Source: an uncultured Clostridia bacterium (GTDB lineage Bacteria > Bacillota > Clostridia > Christensenellales > UBA1242). From it: DNA of 8,840 bases. The notes under the pieces were generated by a model, which saw only the letters and a list, made by a program, of their open reading frames with translations, ran no database searches and was not told where the DNA came from. The stretch is taken from contig CAMOCH010000034.1 of NCBI GenBank assembly GCA_946610655.1, positions 1 to 8,840 of the forward strand, read 5' to 3'. Made by a program: the position numbers and the translations under genes. Positions 1 to 6,303 of the stretch are shown here, piece by piece. How positions within the stretch are numbered: the stretch's first letter is position 1; each line of letters begins with the position of its first letter.

Positions 1-1893
1 TTTTTTATGTCTTACAACGCTGGAGATGGAGCAACTGTTTCTGGCGCAGTAAAGCACCTTTTTGATGGTCAAACTATTGCCCTTGCTGCAGCCGTTGCAC
101 TTTCTCTTGGCCTATTTATTATGCTTGGTGTTAAACCAAAAAAACCTGGTCTTAAGGGTAAAGACAAAATGGACAACCAAAAGTTCTTAACAGAAGCAGA
201 ACTTGACAAAAATTTTAAGCACTACTACTTTAACGAACTTAAAAATGTTGAAATTGATGGCGTTCCATTTAGAGCATTCTACAAAAATGGTAAAATAAAA
301 ATTCACTTTGCAGACAAATGTCACGCGCTCATAGTTGGTGCTACTGGTACTGGTAAAACTGTTTGTTGGATGGAACCAACCATTCAAATTTTGTCAGAAC
401 TTAAAAACAAACCAAGCATGTTTATTACCGACCCAAAAGGTGAACTTTATTCTCACCACAGTTTAAAATTACAAAGAAATGGATACAAAGTTGTTCAATT
501 AGACCTAGCTGATCCATATAGCAGTTCGCAATGGAATCCTCTTGAATTTGTTTACACAGAATATCAACGCCAACTTCATTTGCAAGAAAACATTTTGCGT
601 CATAGCAACGATTCCCTTAAAAACTATCCAGACATGCTTAAAGTTAATGAAAGTGAACTTTCTTCCGAAGAATGGTATGAATTTAATAATATTGCATTCC
701 CTACTCTTCGTGAAGCTCTTCAAGAAGTTGAAGTTCAAAGACAAAAAATTAAAGATGAATGTTTTGATAACCTTAATGATATTGCGTCTGCAATTGTTAC
801 AAGTTCTGGAGACGCAAAAGATAAATCTTGGACTGATGGTGCGCGTGACTACTTTTTAGCAGTTTTAATAGCAATGCTTGAGGATAGCGAAAACCCTGAA
901 CTTGGAATGACCAAAGAAAAATACAATTTTTACAATGCATATAAAATTGCAATGAATAAGGATGATGACTTTGAAGTTGCAAAACAATACTTTGCAGGAA
1001 GAAATCCACTTAGCAGAACAAGACAACTTGCTGCAAACATTATTCAAACAAAAGCACAAGTTACTCGTGATGGATTTATGAGCCAACTTGCAACAAACCT
1101 TGCAATGTTTGCCGATGGTGGTATTTGTTACCTTACTGCGAGAAATGAAATTAACTTTAGTGAAATAGATGAAGCACCAACTGCATTTTTCATCAAAGTT
1201 CCAGACGAAAAAGCAACAAGATACAAACTTGCCAGTGTGTGCATAGCACAAAGCTATAAAGAGTTTGTTAACAAAGCTCGTCAAAATGAACGAATTACAA
1301 AAGATAAAATGGCGCACTTAAAACGTCCACTCTACTATCTTATGGATGAGTTTGCAAACCTTCCTAAAGTTGAAAACCTTGAGCATGCCATAACAGTTGC
1401 TCGTTCAAGATGGATATACTACAACATGGCTATTCAAAGTTACAATCAGCTTGACCACGTTTATGGTGAGCAGGTTGCAAAAATTGTTCGTGGACAATGC
1501 AAACTTACAATGTTCTATGGAACACCCGACCTTAATACTCGTGAAGAATTTTCTAAAGAACTTGGTAAACAAACAATTGAAGTAACTTCAAAAAGTACAA
1601 ATAAAGGAGAAGGCAAAGATAAATCTAAGTCTTCTGGAACAAATACCAGCCTTCAAGAAGTTCCGCTTATTCAAGCAAGTGACCTTAACAAAATTCCTCT
1701 TGGAGAAGTTATTGTTAATGTGTTCCAACAATACCCTGTTAGATCAAAAATCACACCATACTTTAAATGTACTGACGTTTATCAAATTGGATCTGTTCCT
1801 TTTGAATACAAAGTTGGTAAACGCTTAAACGAACAAGAAATTTTTTATGATATTGAAAAAAGAAATAGAATTGTTCTTTCATATGATGACTAA
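1..1893 (+). CDS. VirD4/TraG-family type IV coupling protein, probably cut at its 5' end by the window edge
   Basis: This is a membrane ATPase of the type IV coupling protein family, which docks relaxase-DNA or effector substrates onto a type IV secretion channel. Numbering from the ATG at 7, a hydrophobic helix spans about residues 23-42. A Walker A motif GATGTGKT lies at 111-118, the family signature TDPKGELY follows at about 140, and a Walker B-like stretch LYYLMDEF ends in D447-E448. The C-terminal part matches the TraG pattern, with a Lys/Ser/Gly-rich linker at about 529-548 and then a strand ending in QYPVRSKITPYF. Family members usually have two N-terminal helices and only one is visible. 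The frame is also open to base 1 and no ribosome binding site can be seen, so the true start probably lies upstream and the ATG at 7 may be internal. The gene ends at a strong terminator. No relaxase or other conjugation gene is in view, so whether it belongs to an integrated element or a resident system is open. The family call is firm. Confidence 0.93.
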   Translation, partial: FFMSYNAGDGATVSGAVKHLFDGQTIALAAAVALSLGLFIMLGVKPKKPGLKGKDKMDNQKFLTEAELDKNFKHYYFNELKNVEIDGVPFRAFYKNGKIKIHFADKCHALIVGATGTGKTVCWMEPTIQILSELKNKPSMFITDPKGELYSHHSLKLQRNGYKVVQLDLADPYSSSQWNPLEFVYTEYQRQLHLQENILRHSNDSLKNYPDMLKVNESELSSEEWYEFNNIAFPTLREALQEVEVQRQKIKDECFDNLNDIASAIVTSSGDAKDKSWTDGARDYFLAVLIAMLEDSENPELGMTKEKYNFYNAYKIAMNKDDDFEVAKQYFAGRNPLSRTRQLAANIIQTKAQVTRDGFMSQLATNLAMFADGGICYLTARNEINFSEIDEAPTAFFIKVPDEKATRYKLASVCIAQSYKEFVNKARQNERITKDKMAHLKRPLYYLMDEFANLPKVENLEHAITVARSRWIYYNMAIQSYNQLDHVYGEQVAKIVRGQCKLTMFYGTPDLNTREEFSKELGKQTIEVTSKSTNKGEGKDKSKSSGTNTSLQEVPLIQASDLNKIPLGEVIVNVFQQYPVRSKITPYFKCTDVYQIGSVPFEYKVGKRLNEQEIFYDIEKRNRIVLSYDD

Positions 1894-1924
1894 AAAAAGT
1901 TCCCACAAAGTTGGGAACTTTTTT
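1893..1924 (+). terminator. Intrinsic terminator after the coupling protein gene
   Basis: A hairpin with arms GTTCCCA (1899-1905) and TGGGAAC (1912-1918) and a six-base loop is extended by six A residues pairing with six T residues (1919-1924). It starts at the stop codon. The T tract on the + strand gives a classic rho-independent terminator; because the arms carry A and T runs it could also work on the other strand. It separates the coupling protein transcript from the next gene. Confidence 0.9.
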
Positions 1925-1993
1925 ATGCTGTTTGTAAAAATTTAAAATTATATTATTTGATTGCACATTTTTAAATTATTTAATCAATTTCAT

Positions 1994-2025
1994 TTGCAGT
2001 AATTGTTTACTTATGTTAATATAAT
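1994..2025 (+). promoter_or_regulatory. Candidate sigma-A type promoter for the Ig-like surface protein gene
   Basis: An extended -10 (TG at 2014-2015, one base, TAATAT at 2017-2022) lies 17 bp after a weak -35, TTGCAG (1994-1999, three of six consensus bases). A perfect TATAAT overlaps at 2020-2025 in a second register. Transcription would start near 2030, giving a short leader before the ATG at 2057. The site fits the gap after the upstream terminator, but the region is so AT-rich that chance matches are likely. Confidence 0.45.
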
Positions 2026-2056
2026 AATAAATTTAGTATATACTAAGGTTATTAAA

Positions 2057-3850
2057 ATGAAGAAGTTTATAAAATTTATTTTTGTATTATTAGTGTGTGC
2101 AACAGCTTGTTGTTTGATTCCAAAAGAAAACAACTTTTCTTATGCTGCAGATGCTTCTGCTGATGCAATAAATAATTCTGCACTTGGTGCTGTTACCATC
2201 ACTCAAGATGGCTATGTTTTTTCTGGTAAAGATTTTGAAGTTACTAAAAATGGTTCTCAAACAGTTTATAATCTTTATGTTAACACCGCTATCACTCTTT
2301 GGGCTCCACAAACTGGCACTGCCGGAATTACTTGGCAAAAAGTTAATGCAGCAAGCGATGTAATTAAAAATGTTGCACTCCCTACAGATGCTGCTTATAT
2401 GCAATGTGAATATGATGGCACAGAACTTAAAAGAACCATGATAACAATAACTTATAACCCTGGAATTTTGGGTGCACAAGCATCAACATTCACATTTTAT
2501 TTAATTCAAACCCCAGACCACTTTGCAACCAGTCCTTCTTTTAACTGGATGGATGAAATAAACAGTGATATCCCTGCTCCAATTATTGCTGGATACTACA
2601 AAAACTTTTTAAAACTTAAAAACTTAAAAGACACAACAGCCACAACATATCCTGTTTTTGAAAATGCAAATAACTATAACAAAGTGTTTATTGATTTCTA
2701 CTTTAATGGTGAATTTTACAGCATATATACAAACAACAACTCATCAATTTTTTATAGCACCTTAACAGACAACAGAATTGAAGAAACTGAAATAAAGTTT
2801 GACCAGGCTGGTGAATATGAAGTTTATATTTATGACTACACAGCTTACAGTATGCTTAAAGAAGTTACCATTGCAAACAACACTTACAAGATTTTTGATA
2901 AAACAAACACTGACGGTTCAAAATATGCAAATGTTGTGTCATTCAAATTTAAACTTTCACTTTCCGACACACAAAACAATATGATTATTCTTGCAAAAGA
3001 TGATGAAAACAACACAATTGTTAACTCTCAAAAAATTAATGCAAATGTTAACATTCAATTTCAAAATCTTGATGCATCTTCTATTTCAGAAATAAGAGTT
3101 GTTCGTTCTTACGATAAAGAAAATGGTGGACATGAACAAGAAATTACAAATCTTTTAAACTCATATAAAATTAGTGTTCTTAACGAAACAACTCTTGTGT
3201 ATAATCAAGATGGTAACTACACTATTACAATCTATGACAAACACAGACAATCAATTAAATCATTTAACTTTGAAATTTTAAAATCAATTTATACAAACAA
3301 AGAAAACATTAACAAGTTGAACTTAAAAGATTATATTGATGAAAAATATCTTGATCAAGATGGCAACCCAAAAAGCAATATTATTTATTCAATAGACAGA
3401 ACCAAAATAATTAATACACACTATAATGGTTTTGTTGAAGTGTTGCCAGGTGGAACCACTACCACTCTTGAAAGCAGCACAACAACCAACTACATTATTC
3501 AAATTGCAATTCCTGATACAAAAATTGAAGGCGTTGTTAATGGCTCAAAAATAAGCGAAGTGCCTGAAGTGTATGTTAAAGGTGTTGGAAACATTAACGT
3601 TACAATAACCAAAGATAACGTAACCACATCTTATGTTGTTAGAAATGGATATAAAATTGATAACATTCAAGATATTGGAGACTACTCTATCAGAATCACC
3701 GACCAAATGGGCAATACTTCTTCTGTTAGTTTTTCAATAACAAAAGCATTAAATGCAGCAACCATTGTTCTTATTGTTATTGGTGCTGCTCTACTTGCAA
3801 TTGTTATATTCTTAATCATAAGAGTTAGAACAAAAATTAAAGTTAGATAA
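2057..3850 (+). CDS. Secreted, C-terminally membrane-anchored protein with Ig-like repeats, function unknown
   Basis: I do not recognise a named family. The product is 597 residues. A Sec signal peptide (MKKFIKFIFVLL core) ends at a likely signal peptidase I site SYA, residues 28-30. A large polar region follows, then one hydrophobic helix at about 569-588 and a short basic tail, so most of the protein should lie outside the cell. Three related strand signatures end in G-x-Y-x-hydrophobic-x-hydrophobic-x-D: FDQAGEYEVYIYD (248-260), YNQDGNYTITIYD (382-394) and IQDIGDYSIRITD (537-549). This pattern is typical of the last strands of bacterial Ig-like domains. I chose the ATG at 2057 because AAGG (2045-2048) sits eight bases upstream and the signal peptide starts there; a TTG at 2003 would add 18 residues read through the promoter. 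No catalytic motif or sortase signal is visible. An adhesion or surface-scaffold role is inference. It is transcribed alone, between two terminators. Confidence 0.85.
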   Translation: MKKFIKFIFVLLVCATACCLIPKENNFSYAADASADAINNSALGAVTITQDGYVFSGKDFEVTKNGSQTVYNLYVNTAITLWAPQTGTAGITWQKVNAASDVIKNVALPTDAAYMQCEYDGTELKRTMITITYNPGILGAQASTFTFYLIQTPDHFATSPSFNWMDEINSDIPAPIIAGYYKNFLKLKNLKDTTATTYPVFENANNYNKVFIDFYFNGEFYSIYTNNNSSIFYSTLTDNRIEETEIKFDQAGEYEVYIYDYTAYSMLKEVTIANNTYKIFDKTNTDGSKYANVVSFKFKLSLSDTQNNMIILAKDDENNTIVNSQKINANVNIQFQNLDASSISEIRVVRSYDKENGGHEQEITNLLNSYKISVLNETTLVYNQDGNYTITIYDKHRQSIKSFNFEILKSIYTNKENINKLNLKDYIDEKYLDQDGNPKSNIIYSIDRTKIINTHYNGFVEVLPGGTTTTLESSTTTNYIIQIAIPDTKIEGVVNGSKISEVPEVYVKGVGNINVTITKDNVTTSYVVRNGYKIDNIQDIGDYSIRITDQMGNTSSVSFSITKALNAATIVLIVIGAALLAIVIFLIIRVRTKIKVR

Positions 3851-3876
3851 AAGGAACAAAATTTGTTCCTTTTTTT
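3849..3876 (+). terminator. Intrinsic terminator after the surface protein gene
   Basis: Arms GGAACAA (3853-3859) and TTGTTCC (3863-3869) with a three-base loop are extended by AAAA/TTTT pairing and followed by a run of seven T residues (3870-3876). It overlaps the stop codon of the surface protein gene. Its T tract runs directly into the short gap before murI. Confidence 0.9.
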
Positions 3877-3904
3877 AACACTTAAAAACATCATTTCATA
3901 TTAA
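3875..3904 (+). promoter_or_regulatory. Possible murI promoter with a leaderless start
   Basis: TTAACA (3875-3880, five of six bases of the -35 consensus) overlaps the end of the preceding terminator T tract. TATTAA (3899-3904, four of six of the -10 consensus) lies 18 bp further on. A start about seven bases downstream would fall at or next to the murI ATG at 3910, giving a leaderless mRNA. That would fit the absence of a Shine-Dalgarno there. Evidence is only the sequence match in AT-rich DNA. Confidence 0.3.
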
Positions 3905-3914
3905 TTAATATGAA
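3895..3914. promoter_or_regulatory. Perfect 20-bp palindrome over the murI start codon, operator-like
   Basis: TTCATATTAATTAATATGAA reads the same on both strands without mismatch and contains the murI ATG (3910-3912). Outside it, AAAACAT (3885-3891) and ATGTTTT (3914-3920) form a further offset inverted pair. As DNA it could bind a dimeric regulator over the possible -10 and start. As RNA it could fold the start codon into a weak AU hairpin. No known operator was recognised. Confidence 0.45.
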
Positions 3915-4659
3915 TGTTTTATTTATAGATAGTGGAATTGGTGGCATTTCAACGCTACAAGAATGTGTTAAACTTATTCCAAATTTAAATTTTATTTATT
4001 ATGCTGATGACAAATACTCTCCTTATGGCAATTTAAGTCAAAAATTAATAACGAAAAGACTTGAAAACATAATTGATGACTTACTTATAACAAACAATAT
4101 TAATATTGTTGTTTTGGCCTGCAACACAGCAACAGCAAATTCTATTGATTTTCTCAGAAAAAAGTATATGCTTCCCATTGTGGGCATTGAACCTGCAATA
4201 AATTTAATAACCAGCAATCATGCAGCTGTTATTGCCACCCCGTCAACAATTATGCAATCCAGGTTTAAAAATTTGGTTAACAAATCTAAGTTCAAAATTG
4301 ATGTTATCCCAGAGCCATATTTGGCAAAACTTATTGATAATTATTTTTTGTATGGAGATATTTTTGCCCTTGATGAGATTGAAAATATAGTAAAAGAATT
4401 GTGTAGCCAAAATTATTCAACTATTGTTCTTGGTTGTACACATTATTTACACATTAAAAAGCTGTTTGAAAAATATAACAATATAATTACCACCGACGGC
4501 AATTATGGCCTTGCAAAGCAATTAAAAAGGCTTATTTTGGAGCAAAATACATCTATTAAACCAACCAGGAAGTTTATGCTGAGCAGCAAAAACAAAGCAC
4601 TTGCCAAAAAATATAGAAAAATTTTTGACGAAACACTTGCAAATAATATAAATGTATGA
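3910..4659 (+). CDS. murI: Glutamate racemase
   Basis: This cytoplasmic, cofactor-independent enzyme interconverts L- and D-glutamate and supplies D-glutamate for peptidoglycan. The family signatures are all present: DSGIGG at residues 7-12 (D7, S8), the YADD...SPYG segment with D33, ACNTATA with the first catalytic cysteine C71, and LGCTHY with the second cysteine C176 and H178. The residue after GCTHY is Leu instead of the usual Pro. At 249 residues it is slightly shorter than the common 260-275. The start is fixed by homology, since MNVLFIDSGIGG matches the family N-terminus, although no Shine-Dalgarno precedes it. The ORF ends with tandem stops, TGA then TAA. It lies between a terminator and rpsT, with no terminator before rpsT, so some readthrough into rpsT is likely. 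Asp/Glu racemases share the two-cysteine fold, but these motifs favour MurI. Confidence 0.95.
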   Translation: MNVLFIDSGIGGISTLQECVKLIPNLNFIYYADDKYSPYGNLSQKLITKRLENIIDDLLITNNINIVVLACNTATANSIDFLRKKYMLPIVGIEPAINLITSNHAAVIATPSTIMQSRFKNLVNKSKFKIDVIPEPYLAKLIDNYFLYGDIFALDEIENIVKELCSQNYSTIVLGCTHYLHIKKLFEKYNNIITTDGNYGLAKQLKRLILEQNTSIKPTRKFMLSSKNKALAKKYRKIFDETLANNINV

Positions 4660-4677
4660 TAAAATTGCACTTGCAAA
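4598..4677 (+). repeat. Three spaced copies of CACTTGC(C)AAA around the rpsT promoter
   Basis: CACTTGCAAA occurs exactly at 4634-4643 and 4668-4677, each followed within a few bases by ATAAT, and a copy with one extra C occurs at 4598-4608. Start-to-start spacing is 36 and 34 bases. The first two copies are in the murI coding end (one inside the proposed promoter spacer); the third is in the probable rpsT leader. It may be a protein-binding array or a chance result of common codons. Confidence 0.4.
4625..4652 (+). promoter_or_regulatory. Probable rpsT promoter inside the 3' end of murI
   Basis: TTGACG (4625-4630) and TATAAA (4647-4652) are separated by 16 bp, each matching five of six consensus bases. 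The predicted start near 4659 leaves a leader of about 40 bases before rpsT. This is the best-matching promoter in the window and fits the need for strong independent S20 expression. Confidence 0.6.
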
Positions 4678-4700
4678 AATAATTATTAAGGAGCTGAGGT

Positions 4701-4967
4701 ATGCCAAATATTAAATCTGCAAAGAAAAGACAAGAAACCGAATTAAGAGATAAAGCTCGCAACAAAAGTTTAAAATCGGAACTTGCTACTGCACTTAAAA
4801 AGATTAATGCTATTATTGCATCTGGTGATGCAAAAGCTGCTGGTGAAAAATTACCTGATACCTTCTCTATTCTTGATGAAATGGTAACAAAAGGAATTAT
4901 TCATAAAAACAAAGCTGACAGACAAAAAGCAAATCTTTCTAACAAAATTGCAAAGTTAGCAAAATAG
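4701..4967 (+). CDS. rpsT: 30S ribosomal protein S20
   Basis: S20 is a primary 16S rRNA-binding protein of the small ribosomal subunit. The 88-residue product has the usual size and the family pattern: an N-terminal PNIKSAKKR basic segment, long Lys/Arg/Ala-rich helices, and the conserved region GIIHKNKADRQKANLSNKIAKL near the C-terminus, given here as HKNKADRQKANLSNKIA. A strong Shine-Dalgarno, AAGGAG (4688-4693), sits seven bases before the ATG, the best ribosome binding site on the + strand here. It has its own promoter within murI and ends at a terminator. It faces holA's operon convergently. In Firmicutes such as Bacillus, rpsT is a known close neighbour of comEC-holA; here two extra membrane genes lie between holA and rpsT. 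Confidence 0.98.
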   Translation: MPNIKSAKKRQETELRDKARNKSLKSELATALKKINAIIASGDAKAAGEKLPDTFSILDEMVTKGIIHKNKADRQKANLSNKIAKLAK

Positions 4968-4980
4968 TTTTATAAATATT

Positions 4981-5003
4981 AAGAGGGTTCTTCCCTCTTT
5001 TTT
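4981..5003 (+). terminator. Intrinsic terminator of rpsT
   Basis: Arms AAGAGGG (4981-4987) and CCCTCTT (4993-4999) with a five-base loop TTCTT are followed by T residues to 5003. It begins 13 bases after the rpsT stop codon. Confidence 0.9.
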
Positions 5004-5008
5004 GTTGT

Positions 5009-5043
5009 AAAAAAAAGAAGATGGTCTATTCATCTTCTTTTTT
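5009..5043. terminator. Bidirectional terminator between the convergent operons, overlapping the end of the M28-like gene
   Basis: Arms AAAGAAGATG (5014-5023) and CATCTTCTTT (5031-5040) with a seven-base loop are flanked by an A run (from 5009) and a T run (to 5043), so each strand reads stem then T tract. On the - strand it ends the holA/membrane-protein/M28-like transcript, and its stem includes that gene's last codons and stop (5026-5028). On the + strand it is a backup for rpsT. Confidence 0.85.
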
Positions 5044-6303
5044 ATCATCTTCAACTTGAATCATTACCCCTGTTATTTTGTTGTCTATTGCATATTTAAC
5101 CGTCTTTTTAGAAATTGTGTAGTGAATAACTATTGCAATTATTAAACAAATCATAATAACAAAGAATGTAATCCAGTGCGAATAATTGTTATTGATTAAT
5201 TGATAATTGATTGCACCATTTTTAATTTCACCACTGCTAACGATATTTTCATCGCTAAGCAAATTATCAAGTGCTAAAAATATTGTTTTTGTGTTATTAA
5301 GCAACATTTTTTTATGTGTTGAAACAATGTAATCATATTTGTCATTTTCTGTGTTTAAAACATTTGCTTGACCATCAAGTTCTCTTATTCCACTAAACAC
5401 GCCTGTTTCATAGTCTCCAGCAAAAATATGAACATAGTTAAGCCCTGTGCCAGCAAATACTGTTGCGCTGTCGCTATATCCACCAGTAACATATCCTAAA
5501 TTGTTATTTGCTGTTTCTCCAGTGCCATGAACACTATTTTTAAATTGTTTTATTCCTAATTTGTCTGCAAGATAAGCATCTTGTTTTGAACCAAATTCAC
5601 TTGTGTAAAAATATAAATTACTTCCCACTGCAATTCTTGACAAATCAAACATAAACAAAATTTGTTCTCTTTCGGTTTTATTTAGTGTTTGGTTATAATA
5701 GTTTGCACCAGCGTTGTCTGCATACATTGCACCAAAAAATACAAAATCTATATCAAATGGCAAAGTGTCTGCTGAAATAAATTTTGAAAGACTTAACAAA
5801 ACTGCAACGCTTGCTGCACTGGCGTTAATACCTTCACTATATTTTTCACCAGTTGTTATAACTTGATCATTTTGTCCAATATATCCAGAATAATAGTTAT
5901 CATAATTGCAAGAAATGACAACTTTTTTTGATGAATCTAAACCTTTTAATGTAAATATAACATTTCTTGAAGTTTCTTTTTTTCCTGTGTTTGGGTTATA
6001 AAATTCAAATGATTGAATTCCACTTGTTGTTGAATCATTGTTTTTGGCAACAAGTCCGTTTGCACTAATAAGAGATATTATTTGTGAGGCAGCTGCATGC
6101 TCCCCTTGTGTTCCTGCTCTTCTGTCTACCAAGGTTTTTGCTGGGCTATCATAGCCAACAAATTGCTTTATGTATGTTACCGTTTGTTCATTTAATGTTT
6201 CTTCAGTTATTTCGGCAGCATATGAATAATTTGCTTGGGAAAAAGATATTGAAGGCAATATAATAAGCATAAACGCTAAAAAAATGTATAATAATTTTTT
6301 CAT
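5026..6303 (-). CDS. Membrane-anchored extracellular M28-peptidase-like protein with degenerate active site
   Basis: The 425-residue product has a signal peptide cut probably after SYA (residues 27-29), an M28-type zinc aminopeptidase-like domain, one membrane helix (about 377-397) and a short acidic cytoplasmic tail ending EDDKKEDE. Fold signatures align well with M28: NVIFTLKG, VVISCNYDN, GINASAASVAVLL, DFVFFGAMYADNAGA, ILFMFDLSR and LNTENDKYD. At the positions where active enzymes have their ligands, the first His is N133, the bridging Asp appears as A161, the catalytic Glu and adjacent metal-binding Glu are M193-Y194, and the last His is N317; only the Asp at D220 remains. I therefore infer no zinc peptidase activity and a binding or scaffold role. 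The start is the ATG at 6303: AGGAGG lies nine bases upstream and the signal peptide starts there, while the longer frame to 6369 runs into the upstream gene. TAATG overlaps that gene's stop, implying coupled translation. Confidence 0.85.
   Translation of the reverse strand: MKKLLYIFLAFMLIILPSISFSQANYSYAAEITEETLNEQTVTYIKQFVGYDSPAKTLVDRRAGTQGEHAAASQIISLISANGLVAKNNDSTTSGIQSFEFYNPNTGKKETSRNVIFTLKGLDSSKKVVISCNYDNYYSGYIGQNDQVITTGEKYSEGINASAASVAVLLSLSKFISADTLPFDIDFVFFGAMYADNAGANYYNQTLNKTEREQILFMFDLSRIAVGSNLYFYTSEFGSKQDAYLADKLGIKQFKNSVHGTGETANNNLGYVTGGYSDSATVFAGTGLNYVHIFAGDYETGVFSGIRELDGQANVLNTENDKYDYIVSTHKKMLLNNTKTIFLALDNLLSDENIVSSGEIKNGAINYQLINNNYSHWITFFVIMICLIIAIVIHYTISKKTVKYAIDNKITGVMIQVEDDKKEDE

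Noticed and set aside
542..859. A 105-codon + strand frame inside the coupling protein gene
   Set aside because: It is out of frame with the conserved ATPase sequence, which is continuous through this stretch, so it is a shadow.
865..1317. A 150-codon open frame on the - strand inside the coupling protein gene
   Set aside because: It is antisense to a clearly conserved gene, has Cys/Phe-rich composition typical of reverse-strand reading and shows no family motif.
1925..1993. Possible small gene or RNA between the terminator and the surface protein promoter
   Set aside because: The stretch is short and nearly all A and T, with no open frame, strong hairpin or recognisable RNA motif.
2003..2056. 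Upstream TTG start that would lengthen the Ig-like surface protein by 18 residues
   Set aside because: The extra stretch overlaps the likely -10 region, has no ribosome binding site and would bury the signal peptide; the ATG at 2057 has AAGG at good spacing.
2057..2146. Lipoprotein signal in the Ig-like protein (cysteines at residues 14, 18 and 19)
   Set aside because: No cysteine has a proper lipobox: the best, ATAC, lacks Leu at -3. A good signal peptidase I site, SYA, follows.
2090..2479. A 129-codon open frame on the - strand inside the surface protein gene
   Set aside because: It has no ribosome binding site or recognisable domain, and its composition mirrors the sense gene.
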